DNA of 64,000 bases from Phytoseiulus persimilis (Eukaryota; Arthropoda; Arachnida; Mesostigmata; Phytoseiidae), in the NCBI GenBank assembly GCA_037576195.1, contig CM075102.1, forward strand, positions 39,614,745 to 39,678,744. The letters are read 5' to 3'. Made by a program: the position numbers and the translations under genes. Of this stretch, positions 22,921-35,380 are shown in pieces. How positions within the stretch are numbered: position 1 is the stretch's first letter; each line of letters begins with the position of its first letter. Under the pieces are notes generated by a model. That model saw only the letters and a program-made list of their open reading frames with translations. It was not told where the DNA came from and did no database searches.

Positions 22921-23896
22921 ATCGAGGAAGAATATGTGACCGCTGCTGTGTGATTCAAACCGCCCTCGATTTCGTCCGTTCCGGACGCTGCGCCGGGAAG
23001 AGAACAAAGCACTTCGAAACATCGCAGGAGGTAGAGAGTTCGATCGAGCTCACGGTGTGTTCAACGATCCCCCGATCAGTCTCGTCGGAAATCCTGATTC
23101 TTCTGACTTCCGTTCCCTTGAGTCATGAGGGTTCCTGCAACCACTCGCTCTCTTCCACAATCATCGAGTCGGAACAGGAGCGCAACGAGTGGGATTCTTG
23201 ATACTCGTGCACCCCGGAGGTATTTCCGGAGTCGGGAAACCGAAAGAACAAGGAGAGGCGAACAGTTTCCTCATGTGAGCGTTCATTTTCTTCCAGGTAA
23301 GCAACTTCATCAGTTTCCTGGCGGAGACAACAGACTACAACTGCGGCATAACTTCCGAGCATTTAATCTGTCGGATTAATGACAAGAGGTCCCCACACAC
23401 CCTGGGAGTCGGCCGTTGTCTGAAATGGCGGCGCCCGGGCTCGGCTGTTGGCTCGGAGCGAGCATTCGCGACGACGATGTTAACACCGGCGGCAACGGCG
23501 ACGACAGCCGACATTAAAACACTTCCAGGGATGACGAGTCAGACGTAAATGAAAAGAAATTCCCAAGGAGCCAAATTGTCCGAAGTCCCTTCTGGTGGAC
23601 GTCGCTCAGCGATGCGCAGTCGACCCGGGGGCAACGGCGTCTGTCCAGGGACGGGGAACTTCAGTCAGAACCGTGTGAAACCTGTGAGTGATGTTTCCCC
23701 AAAGCAGAGAACGTGTGCGATCCAGATGGCAATGCCTACATTCCAATATCTGAGTAAACGGCTCCATCGGAATCGACGCCCCGCTGTCAAAGAAAGTGGG
23801 GGAAAACTTCCCTTCCGAGCCACGTCGGTCAGCTCTGTTTGCCCACCACCGTCTTCAACGCTGTGACCTAGGATTGTCGACAGGCGTTCCGAGAGG

Positions 23897-24541
23897 GTGA
23901 CGGGCGCCCTCCCTGTTCGTTTGTACCTATTTGAAATTCCTCGCCACTCTCAGGGCACAACTGTCTTCACTATTTCCTCTTTATTTGCTGTGATAGCACT
24001 ACTACCGTCTGTGGAGGCTCGCTCGCCACCGCCGTCTTCGTCGTGGTCGTCTTATTTAGGAGCAATTTCGGCCGAATTGTCTCTTTTGGCCACAAATCAC
24101 TTTATGGCCCTCTATCCCGCTGGATGGAGCTTCTCCTCTCAGTCAGCCTCCTCCACTTCACTCGATTCCTCTCGTCTTCTTCCTCCCCGCCGCATACCTG
24201 CGTTATCACGCTCAACAGGACTTCATTCTCGTTATAAATACGTTCGCGAGCAAAAGTATGCGACAGGCCGCTCTCCCCCCTCATTCGGTCACCTGGCCTG
24301 CCCTGGCGCCAAATTCCTCAACCAGTATCAATCGTCAACTCATTTTCTTCAAGCAAAGAATATTCCGAGCGGGAATCGATTTGCCGATCTTCTTCTCCGA
24401 GTCCGAGGGGGTGGGGGACGTCGAAACGTGAGTCAAACGTTCGATCCCGACCGTTTGCGGCTCGCACGGTACCTAAGCCTACGGTTTCCGGATGATTGGC
24501 TAAAATTCCGGAACCGAGATCGGAATATCAGAGATTCATGA
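23897..24541 (+). CDS. Longest open frame in the window (214 codons), doubtful
   Basis: The frame opens at a GTG, not ATG, and runs to TGA at 24541. It contains a hydrophobic segment FTISSLFAVIALLPSVEA near residues 25-42, which could be a signal peptide or membrane span. A GTGAGT donor inside at about 24429 might end an exon. It is Ser/Pro/Leu-rich with weak purine-first periodicity. A frame this long is expected by chance roughly once in a window of this size. Confidence 0.22.
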   Translation: MTGALPVRLYLFEIPRHSQGTTVFTISSLFAVIALLPSVEARSPPPSSSWSSYLGAISAELSLLATNHFMALYPAGWSFSSQSASSTSLDSSRLLPPRRIPALSRSTGLHSRYKYVREQKYATGRSPPSFGHLACPGAKFLNQYQSSTHFLQAKNIPSGNRFADLLLRVRGGGGRRNVSQTFDPDRLRLARYLSLRFPDDWLKFRNRDRNIRDS

Positions 24542-24867
24542 TCACAAGATCCACCGGTCGCGGAAGGTTCTCGGCAAGTTGTGTGCTCTTGGTGCGGCAG
24601 TCGTCGGAGTTTGTTAGTTGGGTGTTTTATTGTGGCTCCGCGCACACGGGCCAGCCGACCCACAGCCTGACGGCTGTTTGGATAAACGCGGAGCTAGAGG
24701 CTGTATTTTGAAGATTTGGTCTCGTTCCGCGATACCTCCAATTTCAGGGAAGGAGGAAGCCGACCCCACGGGCCGGCGAGCTCGAAGGGGAGGAAAAGCG
24801 AACTGCAGCTTCGAGCCTGTATCGGCTGCGCACAATGGCCCTACAGCAGGCAGCGGAAAGAAAATGA

Positions 24868-24918
24868 AAGCAAGCAGGCGGGCAGGCAGGCAAACCGGTC
24901 AGCCAACCGACCGACCAA
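24868..24918. repeat. Short tetranucleotide-type repeat
   Basis: Units of GGCA/AGGC followed by CCGA/ACCG types. Confidence 0.8.
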
Positions 24919-25805
24919 CTCCAATGAGGGGTGACCTCTGCTCCTCCTCTCGAATGCTTCTTTGTCACCTTTTCTTGGGTTTTTTCTCCTCCGAGCTAGC
25001 AGCAGCGTGAGTTCTTTTAGGTCAGGGAGAGTGTTGAATAGATTGCGCTCTTTGCTCCAGCGGCCACGGCCGAAGTGCGCACAATTGGGGAAAACTCCGC
25101 CGCCGCCGCTTCGCTTTGTCCATTCTTCCCTGAGAAAAAGACCTTGCGTTGGAAAGAGCTTCCATCGCAATTGATGTCCACAAATGCGCGGAATCGGATC
25201 TGAAGTAATCAGGTTTCTCGCGATTCAACACAAGCGCGGAGTGAAATCACCTCGGGATCGGTGAGGCGAACGGTTCTCGCAACGAGAAACGACGCATGGA
25301 TTCCGTTTCGCTCGGGTTCTCATGATGAGCTTCGTTCGTTATCGCTGCCCTTCGCCTGAGGCGAGCCTGGTTATTATTGGTTCGCTGTCGTTGTTTGAAT
25401 ATGGGTCTGCGAAGGAGCGAGCGTCCAGGTCGCCGCAAACGAAACCACCGTGGTTTTCGTGGCCTGGGTGGCAAGACTCTTGGCGGGCGATCAAAGAGGA
25501 CGAGTTGTGCTTCGGTTGCGCTTCCCGGCGCCAGCGAAAAGCATAGAGGTGTCTCATAACTAGAGCCTAAAAGTTGAGGTGAGGTCGATCAATCGCCTGG
25601 GATTGATTCGCAGCAATGAGGGGATAATTCCGAGGGAAAGACACCTCGAATTCCAGGCTCTACTCATGACGGTCAGAATTATAAATTGTCATAACCCGAT
25701 GAATTCGGAGTCTGCGGAAGCATAATTCTTCGCACGGTCAAAAGCTCGAGGCCGGATGGGATCAATGATCCCGGCTGGGCCCCGGGGGGCGCGTTTTTTT
25801 GAGTG

Positions 25806-25817
25806 AAAAAAAAAAAA
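25806..25817 (+). repeat. Poly-A run
   Basis: Twelve consecutive A after TTTTTTTGAGTG. A short T run precedes it, giving a small inverted A/T arrangement. Confidence 0.85.
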
Positions 25818-26002
25818 CGAAACTCAGAATTTTCACGCTTTGTCCGGACATCTCCTGGTTTTCGCTCCGCTTGCAGAGCGAGAAGATTGTTGCTCTAAAT
25901 CAGGACCACTCCCTCCTGGCACAGAGTTCCCTCTACCCTCGCTTACGAGTTGAAATACTTTTTCCTGTTGCCGTTACACTTTATTTTGGCCTCTTCGCCC
26001 AG

Positions 26003-26350
26003 CCTCTACGACGTTCCTCCTTTCTACTCGTCGGCGAGGATCTGGAAATTTATGACAGAGGAGGAAGTAGACGAGATGGCGTGAACTGCGAGTCGGCCAA
26101 ATCTCTCAGGACCGATGGCAACTGCCGAAAGCGGCCGCTGGAGCAGAGCGCTACCGCCCCTGGCTCCGAGATCGGCAAGAAAAAGTGCGGGAAGTGCGGA
26201 TTCGGCGCCAATTCAAGGCGCACGCCAAGGTCGGAACTGCACACCGGGATTCTGCCACCAGGGGGTCTGGTCTCGTCCGCAGGAACCGGTGGTGGCCCAG
26301 AGCAAAGATCTCGGTTACAGACGCTCACACGGAGTCGGAAGGAGAATTGA
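26003..26350 (+). CDS. Terminal exon with a CxxC zinc-knuckle-like motif
   Basis: A pyrimidine-rich tract ending CTCTTCGCCCAG precedes a 115-codon frame ending TGA at 26350. It includes LVGEDLEIYDRGGSRRDG, then GKKKCGKCGFGANSRRT. The CGKC pair, with two further Cys upstream (NCES, NCRK), gives four cysteines that could bind one zinc ion, although spacing is irregular. Codons are purine-first. The same frame is open upstream to 25799 with a weaker codon pattern, more likely intron. The 5' part of the gene is not identified. Confidence 0.38.
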   Translation, partial: PLRRSSFLLVGEDLEIYDRGGSRRDGVNCESAKSLRTDGNCRKRPLEQSATAPGSEIGKKKCGKCGFGANSRRTPRSELHTGILPPGGLVSSAGTGGGPEQRSRLQTLTRSRKEN

Positions 26351-28660
26351 AAGCCGAGCAGGGGGCTGCGCAAACAATTTGCCTGTCTCGAGTTCGTTGT
26401 TAATAATTCTCTGCGAATGCTGGTGATTTATTGCCGCTGTTTTTGGCGCCAGCTGCTCTTGCCCACATCTTGGCACGCTCACCGTGCCCTAACCCCTCCG
26501 TTGCCCTCTCTCCTCCACCCGTTGGCTCCGCAGCGTAGTTAGCTCTATGCGCACCCCCAGGCGACCGTCTCCTCAGGAGGAAGAATGGGCGACAGCTTCG
26601 CTAGAAAAGGCGTTCGCATTCGATGCGGGGTCTTTCAGAATCTGAGAAACTTGCGACAAGCGTCTGGCTGCCTCCGACCGATTTGAGGGCTTCTGCGTCT
26701 AACATTCAGAGAGGGCGGACTAGCTGGACCGCAGGGAATCTCATCATCCCGAGCCGCGGCTCCTCAGAGTCCAACAAGAGTGGCCAAGTGAAAGTTTCGA
26801 GGGACTCACTCACTCAGTCAGCGGGATGCTGTCAATGGTCACCTCATTGAATCCGAAAAATCGCTTCCTATTGCTGTAGTTCGTCGAAGCAATCTGTTCG
26901 GAGTCGGTGTGTAAGGAGAAGTGTTGATTCTTTTGGCGCTCACTGGTTCGTGGAAAAGTCTTTCTTGTTCCAGTTGCGGTCGCGAGGCTCCGTCTCGTTT
27001 CCTACCCTCCAACAACAAGAGGCTGATGATCTTCTTCATCACTGAGACGTGGGACATGAGTTCTCTTCACAGCAGCAGCAGAAACTTTTGGTCGGACATT
27101 TGTTCGGCTCAAAATGTCTTCAACCCGACTTCTTCCTGTTGATGGCGTCGTATCAGCCGCCGCCATCGCCGCTGATCGGATGATCGAATTGCTCCGACGC
27201 CTTGACCATAACCGGAATACCTCCTGGTCACAGCGATTACCGGCTTGTCTTGCTGGCGGCTGACAGGTACGGTCGAATTGAAATGCTACCACAACAGCTG
27301 CATCGGGAGTGTGGCTTCGCAGCGAAAGCGTCGTCAACTTCGTGCCTCCAACGAAGAACTCCTCTGTCCTGGGCTTCCATTCCACCTTCCAATATGGGCT
27401 ATTGGCCATCAATCAGAGTGCTGTTGCGGCTGCCGGGGAACGCGCAGAGAACGGGTCGAGCGGGAGGCCAAGACGGCCGGCATGCCACGGGAGGCCGGCG
27501 GCAGCAAACAGGCGGGTGGGTGGTCAGAGGAAAGAGCCGCGTCCATATGACCCCATACGGAAGGGAGCCAACCGGTCTGACGGCCAGTCTGGTTGAGCGG
27601 TCGCACCGTTCTAATGCAGTCATATAGCTGTCGACCATATATTTCCTTGTTGCAGTAGCGAAACCACTCTAACCGATGAGTCCATCTGTTTTGGACGGAA
27701 TCGATACTCCATTCGAAGCGAAAAGCTCTTCATTCCCGCCGATTCGCTGCGGCCTTTGCATTCGACTCAGTCAAGTGTCAACCCGCTCCTCGAACCCTTG
27801 ACCCAGGCATGCCCTCCGATCTCGGCGTTTCCTTCATCACCTGACCACGGCCAACGCCATGAGTCCGTTCGGGGAAGCCACTCACCGCCCGCGTGCTCGC
27901 CAGCTTTTCACGAAGTGGAGCTTCGGCTCGACATCTTCGTTGCGGACGACCTGCCTTCCGTCGGAGACATGCGTTTCAACGAGGCATCGCATCCCGAGGG
28001 TCGCGCACTCCCGGACTGAATAGCGGAGAGAACCTGGTGGATGGATCGAATCGGAATGCATTCGTGATTTTTCAATAAGACTTCGAATAGCGAGTTTGGA
28101 ACGAGAACACAGCGACGAGTACAACTGCGCATACCAACTCCACCGGGCACCGACCCCCAAGGGAGTAGCGTCTCGAATCTACCCTCGTCGCAGCCATATC
28201 GCCGCTATTCAACGATACTGACAACGAACCCCGGCTGAACATACATTCCGTCACGAGTTCCAACTCGGAATTTCCCCATACACAGTCTCCCTGGTGGACT
28301 TCCAATTTCCGAGTGCCGGTTGTAAGGCATTGGCGAGTCGCGGAGGCTCGGATTGAGCGAGACGCCTCTCGGGTTCGCGCTCAGAACGGGGCACATCGTG
28401 CGGTCCCGACCGGGCAGGCCGTGCTCAGCAACTGTCGTGCGTCATCGTCTAGACGCGGGATGAGAAGCACAGGCATGTCGCAACGACTCGTCGGGACAAC
28501 TTTCGCAAGTTGGCGTTTGGCTTCTGTCCCCGCATGTGGAATAGTGCAAGAGCGTATGGTGGTCTGTTTCTTGAGCATAATATCGTCCTTTAATGACCTC
28601 CTCTGCAGGATGAGGAGGGGGGAGGGGGTGTGCTCCTCTCAGCGAGACAGTGCCGAAAAC

Positions 28661-28977
28661 ATGATGGCTCCGACGAGCTCCATAGAATACGATGGCGACA
28701 ACGCGGCAAGGTTGGAACGACGGCAGACCCCCACGAAGGAGTGAGTTGGCCCGACGATGCGGTTCCCTCTCCCAAGCTTGGCTGGGCCGTTTGGTCAAAG
28801 CTGTCCTCTATCGCCTGCCTCGTTGATTCACTCGTTGTTGCTGCTGCTGTTTTCGGGATGGTGGCGCAAAGCATAAATGGTTGTCGTCGTGTATTCGTTC
28901 GTGCCGGGCCTGACGAAGTTCTCAGAAACAACTGGAGGAACGACCGACCTGAAGGGAAGGAGGACATTGTTAGCTGA
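28661..28977 (+). CDS. Two-exon model, 61-residue product
   Basis: Exon 1 (28661-28740) reads MMAPTSSIEYDGDNAARLER and ends GA/GTGAGT, a consensus donor with phase 2. Exon 2 (28872-28977) follows a long pyrimidine-rich stretch ending GCAAAG, begins INGCRRVFVRAGPDEVLRNN and stops TGA. The intron is 131 bp. The same frame as exon 2 is also open upstream through a hydrophobic segment (LVDSLVVAAAVFGMVA), so a different acceptor would yield a membrane protein. The first exon is the better-supported half. Confidence 0.38.
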
Positions 28978-29660
28978 CGACTCGCTTTCCCCCTGTTTTC
29001 GAGGCCGAGGCACGAGGGTAAAAAGCGATGGAGGGAGTGGTCACGGGACATTTCCTAGCACAGCTTAAGCCGACCCAGAATCTAGCGGGAACAAATTGTG
29101 TATGGATGGTGGACATTTGCCCGAGATTTCTCCTCTTCGCAGAGCGAATGACTATGGCATGGGATTCTTCGGGACGGATCAGCTCGTCCAGCGCCGATTA
29201 TTATCGCTCAACAGCGTCTCCATTACAGCAGTGACGTCTCTCCGGAATCGTCTTGCATTTCCGAACGCCGGAGTGATAGTCAAGATCTGTTGAGAATAGT
29301 TGAGAAGGATTTGGCTCTCCGAGTCGTCGTGATAGAACTTCTCGAAGTTCAGGACCTGTCGCGCATCAAACAAGCGATATTCGGTTTACCCCCTCGGAGC
29401 TTGGCGACATTCCAGTCGTTGGTCGTAGCCGTGAGCGATAACTGAACCAGTGATATGGTTTGTGTGTTCCTTTCCTCCTGACATGGATAGAATGTCACTT
29501 CATTCCTCCGTTGACTCGATTGCTGAGTTTAGCAGCCCTGCGGGTGTTTCGGTGGTTGTTGATGGACTTCGTTGGTTCCCGATATGAGCAAAGCAAATCT
29601 GCTATCGGGCCATTTAGAGGCAGCTTTTCTTCTTCCCTCTCTCCCCGGTCCTGCTCCTCC

Positions 29661-29695
29661 ATGAGTCGCGATGGTCTTGGGATCATGGGAGCATT
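29661..29695 (+). CDS. Possible first coding exon (MSRDGLGIMGA)
   Basis: ATG at 29661 is followed by 11 codons and a GTGAGT donor with phase 2. The exon-like frame at 29742-29986 (GELHEACGFAPPPDVRNHLN) follows within 50 bases, but the phases I tried do not join cleanly, so no spliced product is proposed. Confidence 0.22.
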
Positions 29696-29997
29696 GTGAG
29701 TCCACTACTCCAATCCTGCGTGAGTCTTCCGTTGGGGAAAGGGGAGCTTCACGAGGCGTGCGGATTTGCGCCGCCGCCGGATGTTCGAAACCATTTGAAT
29801 GAGTTCGCCGGTGCGTTCGGGCTCAAGCCGACGGAGAACAGCTTTGAAACAGTCAATGTTAACGCTAACGGCGTTGATTTCGAAAGGAGCCGGCCGGCGT
29901 ACATATCGAGAAACGCACTCTTGTGGTCGATAGTTCGCCTGCCGATTCGGTGCCGTGAGCATCGTCATCAAAAGTTGTTTGGATAACGGCGGCACGT

Positions 29998-30205
29998 GCG
30001 AGCAACGTTCCGGGTATCGTTCTCCTCGGTGCACCTCCTGCTCCTTTATCTCGTTGCTCTCTGTCCGATCGCCGGGCCCGCCGCCGCTGCCATCATCAAG
30101 AACAAGTGCGACGGGAGCAGGAATGGAAATGGGAACGATTCCAGGATAAGGCGTTGTTTTTCCGAGAAGCTCAGCTCGCCCCGAGTACGAGTTGGTCAAC
30201 GCTGA
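29998..30205 (+). other. Signal-peptide-like open frame without ATG
   Basis: A 69-codon frame has a GTG where a start might be, then a hydrophobic core HLLLLYLVALCPIAGPAAAA and a short basic mature part with two cysteines. It resembles a secreted peptide, but there is no ATG and no clear acceptor. The frame at 30106-30381 (+), containing QLVGQLTNQPIEWDSTL, overlaps it in another frame and also looks coding. Confidence 0.22.
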
Positions 30206-31846
30206 GCACGGCCGCAGTTGAACTGACCCTCCTGAGACAGCTCGTCGGTCAACTTACCAACCAACCGATCGAGTGGGATTCAACTTTGTTAACTCGCAGA
30301 GCTGTTCCCCTAGAGGAGCGGAATGCCGCACGCGTTCCGGATCGATTCGACCAAAAGATCAACATGGCAGTTAATAGTTGAGCATCAACGCCGGCGTAAT
30401 TACAAGTGGCTCAGGCAGCCGAGCGATCCGTCACCGTTTGACATCTCCATCACCAATGAGGTTCTATCGGCGGAACGGAGCGCTCTCTTCGAATCGTTGA
30501 TGCATCTATCGGGCGATAACTGTCTCGAGCTTCGCATCCCTATAGATGAGATCGGTGTTTTCTCCGCTGTGTACTCCCTCGTCCTCTCGGCGATCTTACT
30601 GAGTCATCCGAGAATCTATTCGCGATGTCTTCCGAGCGGTTGCCTATTTGTCCTAAACGGGTGTGGGCACAGCATCGTCGCCGACATATAAATGGCCTCC
30701 GGAGTCTAAATGTCCGAAACCATCTCGGCGTCCCCATCATCTTTATTCTGCTCCTCCCGATTCGCCTTCTCCGCCCCAAGTCATCTCCGTTCATAGCCAT
30801 CATCTGCCTCTAACATCTGAGTTTGGCTCGCAAGGGTCAGACATGTCAGACACATCCACACCTCTCCCCTTGTCCTAGACACGTGCAAAAAGCAATACGA
30901 ACACGCGTCCGTGAGCTTGATCTAGGACGTCCCGAGGTCCAAAATCTTCCGTCTCTGGTGACAAACCTGCTGAGCACCCATAGCCCGTTAGCGTTTGGTT
31001 AAGCGAGCGAAAGAAGGAACTTCGTTGACAGGAGGCGATGTTCCGTCTGCGCTGCCGTCACCAGTCCCTTGCGACGGTCGAGTCCGTTTTCTGACAAACT
31101 TTCGCGTCGTTCCTTCTCTGCAAGGGCCGCCTGTCGGAACGGACGGTCGGAACGGACCGATCGGAAACGGAACGATTCCTCCGCGGCGGATGTGTCGATA
31201 CCCTCATCACCCGTCAAGTGCTTGGATAAGAACGCTAAGTCGTGAATAGCTGATCATCAAGCAAGACCACAAAAAAGGAACCGGAACTTTTGTTCTGAGC
31301 CGGTAGACTGAAACAAGTTGTTAGCCAAAGCTGTAGACTCGACCACGGCTTGCTTGATAGATTACGCTCAGGCTGGTTCGGCTCACCGGAGCTCGAGCCT
31401 CAGCTCTGCGGATTCATCCACCGTCGGTTCGTGAACGGGCAGATCTCGGAATCATTATTCCAAAGCCTCCAGGTGGATCGCTCGCTTGGAAAACTTCTCA
31501 ATCAACGATCAAACTCAGCTCTTGAGTGATGAGCTCCTAGCGACTACGGAGCCATTGTCGACTGAGTGAGCTAGCGGAATGCTTTCGAGAAGTGGACGGA
31601 CGATGCTTCCGTCACACGACAGGCTAACCTTTGCTCGGCTTGATTACTCTATCAGCGAAATTCGTTCGTGAGACATTTGAACATAATTGTCTTCATCACA
31701 ATTCACGGACATTCCATGAGGCGAATATACGTACAGCTGATCCTCTAAATTGTCAATGCTGATGACCTCTTAGTAATCGCCCCGTCCGAGTCGAGAAGAT
31801 GGTCGCATGACACGTCCGAGAAACTCCGCGAACACACACACGAGCC

Positions 31847-32198
31847 ATGGCCGTGATTGGTGCACACAGACATCAATCAGACTCCACGTGAGCGTCCCCT
31901 ATTAGAAGTTCGGTTTTTCGACGATACGGAAGGCGAATTCCAGTTTGATGCTCCCAAAGCCTTTGGATCCGGAGGCCGATCCGAATCTGACCGAAGTGAG
32001 CACCTCTGGCATCGGAACCTTGGAGTGCTTTCCTCAAATTCCGAATTTCAGATGATTCCAAGGCCTGGGAGTAAAAATAGAGCTGTGGCTCGAAATAGAT
32101 TCGCGAGTTCCGTCGCGGGAGTTCGAAGCGCTCGCAAGCGGGTTCAGGTAATAGGCGCTGGCTGCGCGTCGTCACCGGACTCGGCGGGAACAGAATAA
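31847..32198 (+). CDS. Three-exon model ending at AATAAA, 79-residue product
   Basis: Exon 1 (31847-31887) has an ideal start context (gagccATGG), reads MAVIGAHRHQSDS and ends AC/GTGAGC. Exon 2 (31944-31995) encodes LMLPKPLDPEADPNLTE and ends GAA/GTGAGC. Exon 3 (32052-32198) follows CGAATTTCAG, begins MIPRPGSKNRAVARNRF and reaches TAA at 32196-32198. Both introns are 56 bp. The stop codon overlaps an AATAAA (32193-32198), a compact 3' end. A further CAG/GTAATA donor at 32147 could extend the gene. Phases 2 and 0 are respected. No domain recognised; exon 3 is basic. Confidence 0.42.
32193..32198 (+). terminator. Polyadenylation signal AATAAA
   Basis: The hexamer overlaps the stop codon of the model at 31847-32198; cleavage would fall near 32210-32225. 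Confidence 0.35.
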
Positions 32199-32840
32199 AT
32201 ATGATCACTTTTAATGATCGTTATCAGGGAGGGGGGTTTGAATCATTTTTCACTTTTCGCGACTCAAACCCGGTTAGCCAGGGGCGGCGCTCTTCGCCAG
32301 TCAGGCCGATGTTTAATAACGGTCTAATTTCGGAGATAAATGCCATCCACTCGATGGATACAAGCCCCTGATGATTGAGAACTCATCGGCCGGCTCATCG
32401 GCTGTGCGCAAAATATTTATTCAGAATTTCTCTTCGTGATATTCGGTTGCCTGTCGTCCGCGATCTAGAACAATTCTAGACCGGAGAGGAATTACACCGT
32501 CTCTTGGACGTTGGATTCGAAACGAGTTTCCTTCCCTCGGGTTTCTATTCCCAATGCCGGCGTGAAAGCTCGAAGCCTCGAGCATCTGAACTCTTCTGAC
32601 TGAGCTCACACTCGGCCGGGTAATGGATCTCTGAAAATTCAAGCGAAAAGTTCGATATCGAAGCGGCTACTGTTCGGTAGACATCGTCTCCGGATCGAGA
32701 AAGTCTTGAAAGTCCAGCCTGAGTGACATCGGGGCTCGCCTCCTCCCTTTATAGATCCTCGGCTCGAGATCCCGATTTCTCCTGGTGTCCGTCCAAAGTC
32801 GAAGAGTCCCTCTCCTCCGCGGTGGGGAAAAATCTGTGCA

Positions 32841-33009
32841 GCGAGGGCAGTTCGTTGAGCGCCGAACGTCTGAAAAGGAGCAGATTATGATCGATGACTG
32901 TTCGGAGCTGGCCGAACAAATCTTAAGTGATTTCCTGCTCGTGACAGCACATCAGCTTGTTGAAGACGAGCGCGTCCTGATCTTCGCTAAATCACAACTT
33001 GCTTCTTGA
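32841..33009 (+). CDS. Possible terminal exon
   Basis: After AATCTGTGCAG a 56-codon frame runs to TGA at 33009. It contains MIDDCSELAEQILSDFLLVT and HQLVEDERVLIFAKSQLAS, which would form amphipathic helices. Purine-first periodicity is strong. No upstream exon was fixed; a TTTATAG near 32748 is TATA-like. Confidence 0.33.
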
Positions 33010-33741
33010 CACTCGGCCACCAGTGAGCGAGTTTGCATTGTCCACCATGGCCTCCTGAAAGTGTCCGTCGGTGTTCACTTTTATTACTACTGCTGTTGCT
33101 GAGGGAAACTCGCCGCTAGTCGTAGTGACGATGGCGGCGGCGGAATTGATGTCTCCGTCGTCCACATAATCCCTTCCGGCTCGTAAAGCAGTGGCATTCC
33201 ATGAATTCCCGTCTCCCTCCGTGCTCCTTTCGCTCGGTCGATTTCTCTGTTGCCATTTTCGATCCGAGGATCAGGACAGGCCGTCAGGCGGCCGTCAACT
33301 TGCCGGCCTCCAGCCAGTTCCTCGCGTTACAAACGAAACTGGAGACAGTTTTCGCCGCTGTGGGTTTACAGCGCGTTCTCGCAACACTTCCTTTCTCTCG
33401 CTCTTCCCGAGGTCTCTTTTGAGACCCTCCTCCGGACATGACGTTGCTATTCACGACAGTAGAGTCCGCCACGAAACGGGCCCCACAGCGCTGAAAAAGA
33501 GACATCGCAGTGATTTATCGTGGTGAGGACGCCGCGATGGATTGTGGGTGCCTACCTCGATCGCTCGCTTGTTTGCTCCCTTCTGCGCTCTCATTCCGCT
33601 TCCCGCCTTTGCCTCCGAGTTCCCCTCGGCCTGCAGACACTTCGACGCCGTCTCATCGTCGCCGCCGAACTGGAGCTGGGGCTGGTCGAACGTCTAGAAT
33701 TTCGGAAAAAAAACATCGTCATCGAGTAGAATGAGGATTGT

Positions 33742-34302
33742 CTAAACCGGATAGTGTCGCTCGAAAACCTCTTCGACGCGCAGTTCGACGGAAAGCCAGA
33801 GATCGCGAAGGTCACGCACGCCGCAGCGATCCAGAGAATTGGAGGCTATCACTGTGAACCAGCATCGCACGTTCGAATGGAAAGTGAAAGTACGTGACCG
33901 GCAGTTTGGAACCCTCGGCTGCCCGGTCGGGGAAGAAATGTTCAATCCATATTCAAACCACGGCGACACCGAATCGTCGAACGACGTCATTTTCTGAGCC
34001 ACGGGCGTGGACAAGCTCGAAGCTGCGTTGTCTCCTAGTTCCTGATCCATCAGCGCAGGAGATGACCTTGATCCTTGCCCCCTCCCCCATAGTGAAAGCC
34101 TCCTTCCCAATTGTTCCAATGAGTTCTTCCCGGAGCTCTTGGAAGAACGATCGGAATGTGATAAAACGTCTGCGTGCAGGTTTCTCCGCTCTGCCGGGAC
34201 GACGTCGGAGCGATCTGCCGCCGATGAAAAACGCTCCAAGGGCAAACGTTCAAATCTATCCCGACCACGAATTGAAAGAAAAGGGCAAGAAGTTAGAGCC
34301 AT
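33742..34302 (-). other. 186-codon open frame, strand uncertain
   Basis: A long minus-strand frame overlaps coding-like plus-strand segments, for example one near 33760-33890 with ENLFDAQFDGKPEIAKVTHA before a GTACGT. Neither is resolved; either strand, or neither, may be coding. Confidence 0.2.
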
Positions 34303-35380
34303 CAGTTCACGCGGACTTCTCTGAGGGGAATCCGTTATCCTGGCACTGATTTGCGCCCAGAGATCCAGCAGAGATCCTGGGTACGATGAATGCTGACGTC
34401 GGGAGAACTCGAATTAAAACGAGCCGGGAGAGCGCTGTGAGCCTCAGTGATGTTTCAGTTCAATGACGACGATAACAGAAGGTTCACTCACGATGAAAAC
34501 TCCTCCGTTCCCCACGTTAGAGATGAGACAGAATAGCCGAAGCTCAACGATCATTCATCAAAACCGTCCTTGTCGCCATAAGGCCTCAACTTTCTCCCCA
34601 AGAAGAGGGCCCTCGGGCGCTCCAAGGCCTTCGGAAATTACAAATAATTGATCTTCAGAGCTTCATGGTCAGTGCTTCTTCGTGCAGACCCCTCTGGACT
34701 GCGGTTCGGTCGTGTGTGAGACGCAGCTCGGAAAGAGAGCAAAAAGCTTGATGATTTGCCTCAACCCCGCGATGTCCGACCGTTCGTCCAGTGGTCCGTC
34801 CGGGCAACTACCAGTCTTCCGTCACTAGGGGGCTCAGGGAAGTTGGGAGAGACGGGTAGGCCGTGGAGTAAAGGAACTCGGACATCGCAGAATCGCAAGG
34901 CCCGGGGTAATATCTATAATCAACGAGAGTTCGGTGCTGAATTAACAAACGCGACATCGACCCCCGGTCTTTTCCCGTCTCGCTCGTCCAGCGGGGAACT
35001 ACCGAGGGAAAAGCTCCTGCCCTTCAGAGACCGCGAGACCATCAGCCGTCGTTGTTGCTTTTGGCGATGAGCGTTCGGCAGCAGCATCAACAACATTGCT
35101 TATGAGCGGCCTGCTGCGTCGTTGGGACAGAGCTCATGCCGCGTTTCGAGATGAGGCTCCCCGAACAATTCCAGCTGATGAATACTTCGCCGGATGAATT
35201 TCTGAGCGATTGTTCCTCGATGAGCAATATAGTTTAGAGAGGTCCAGGTTCTGAAGGCTCAGGTGGTTTTTGGATGAGCCTTCGAGCTCAGAGTTGCCGG
35301 AGCGCGACTGCTCTGACAACAAGACTGCTCTGACTCTCTCTGTACCGAAATCGTGTGAAATTCTCAGCGGTCCGCCGCAT

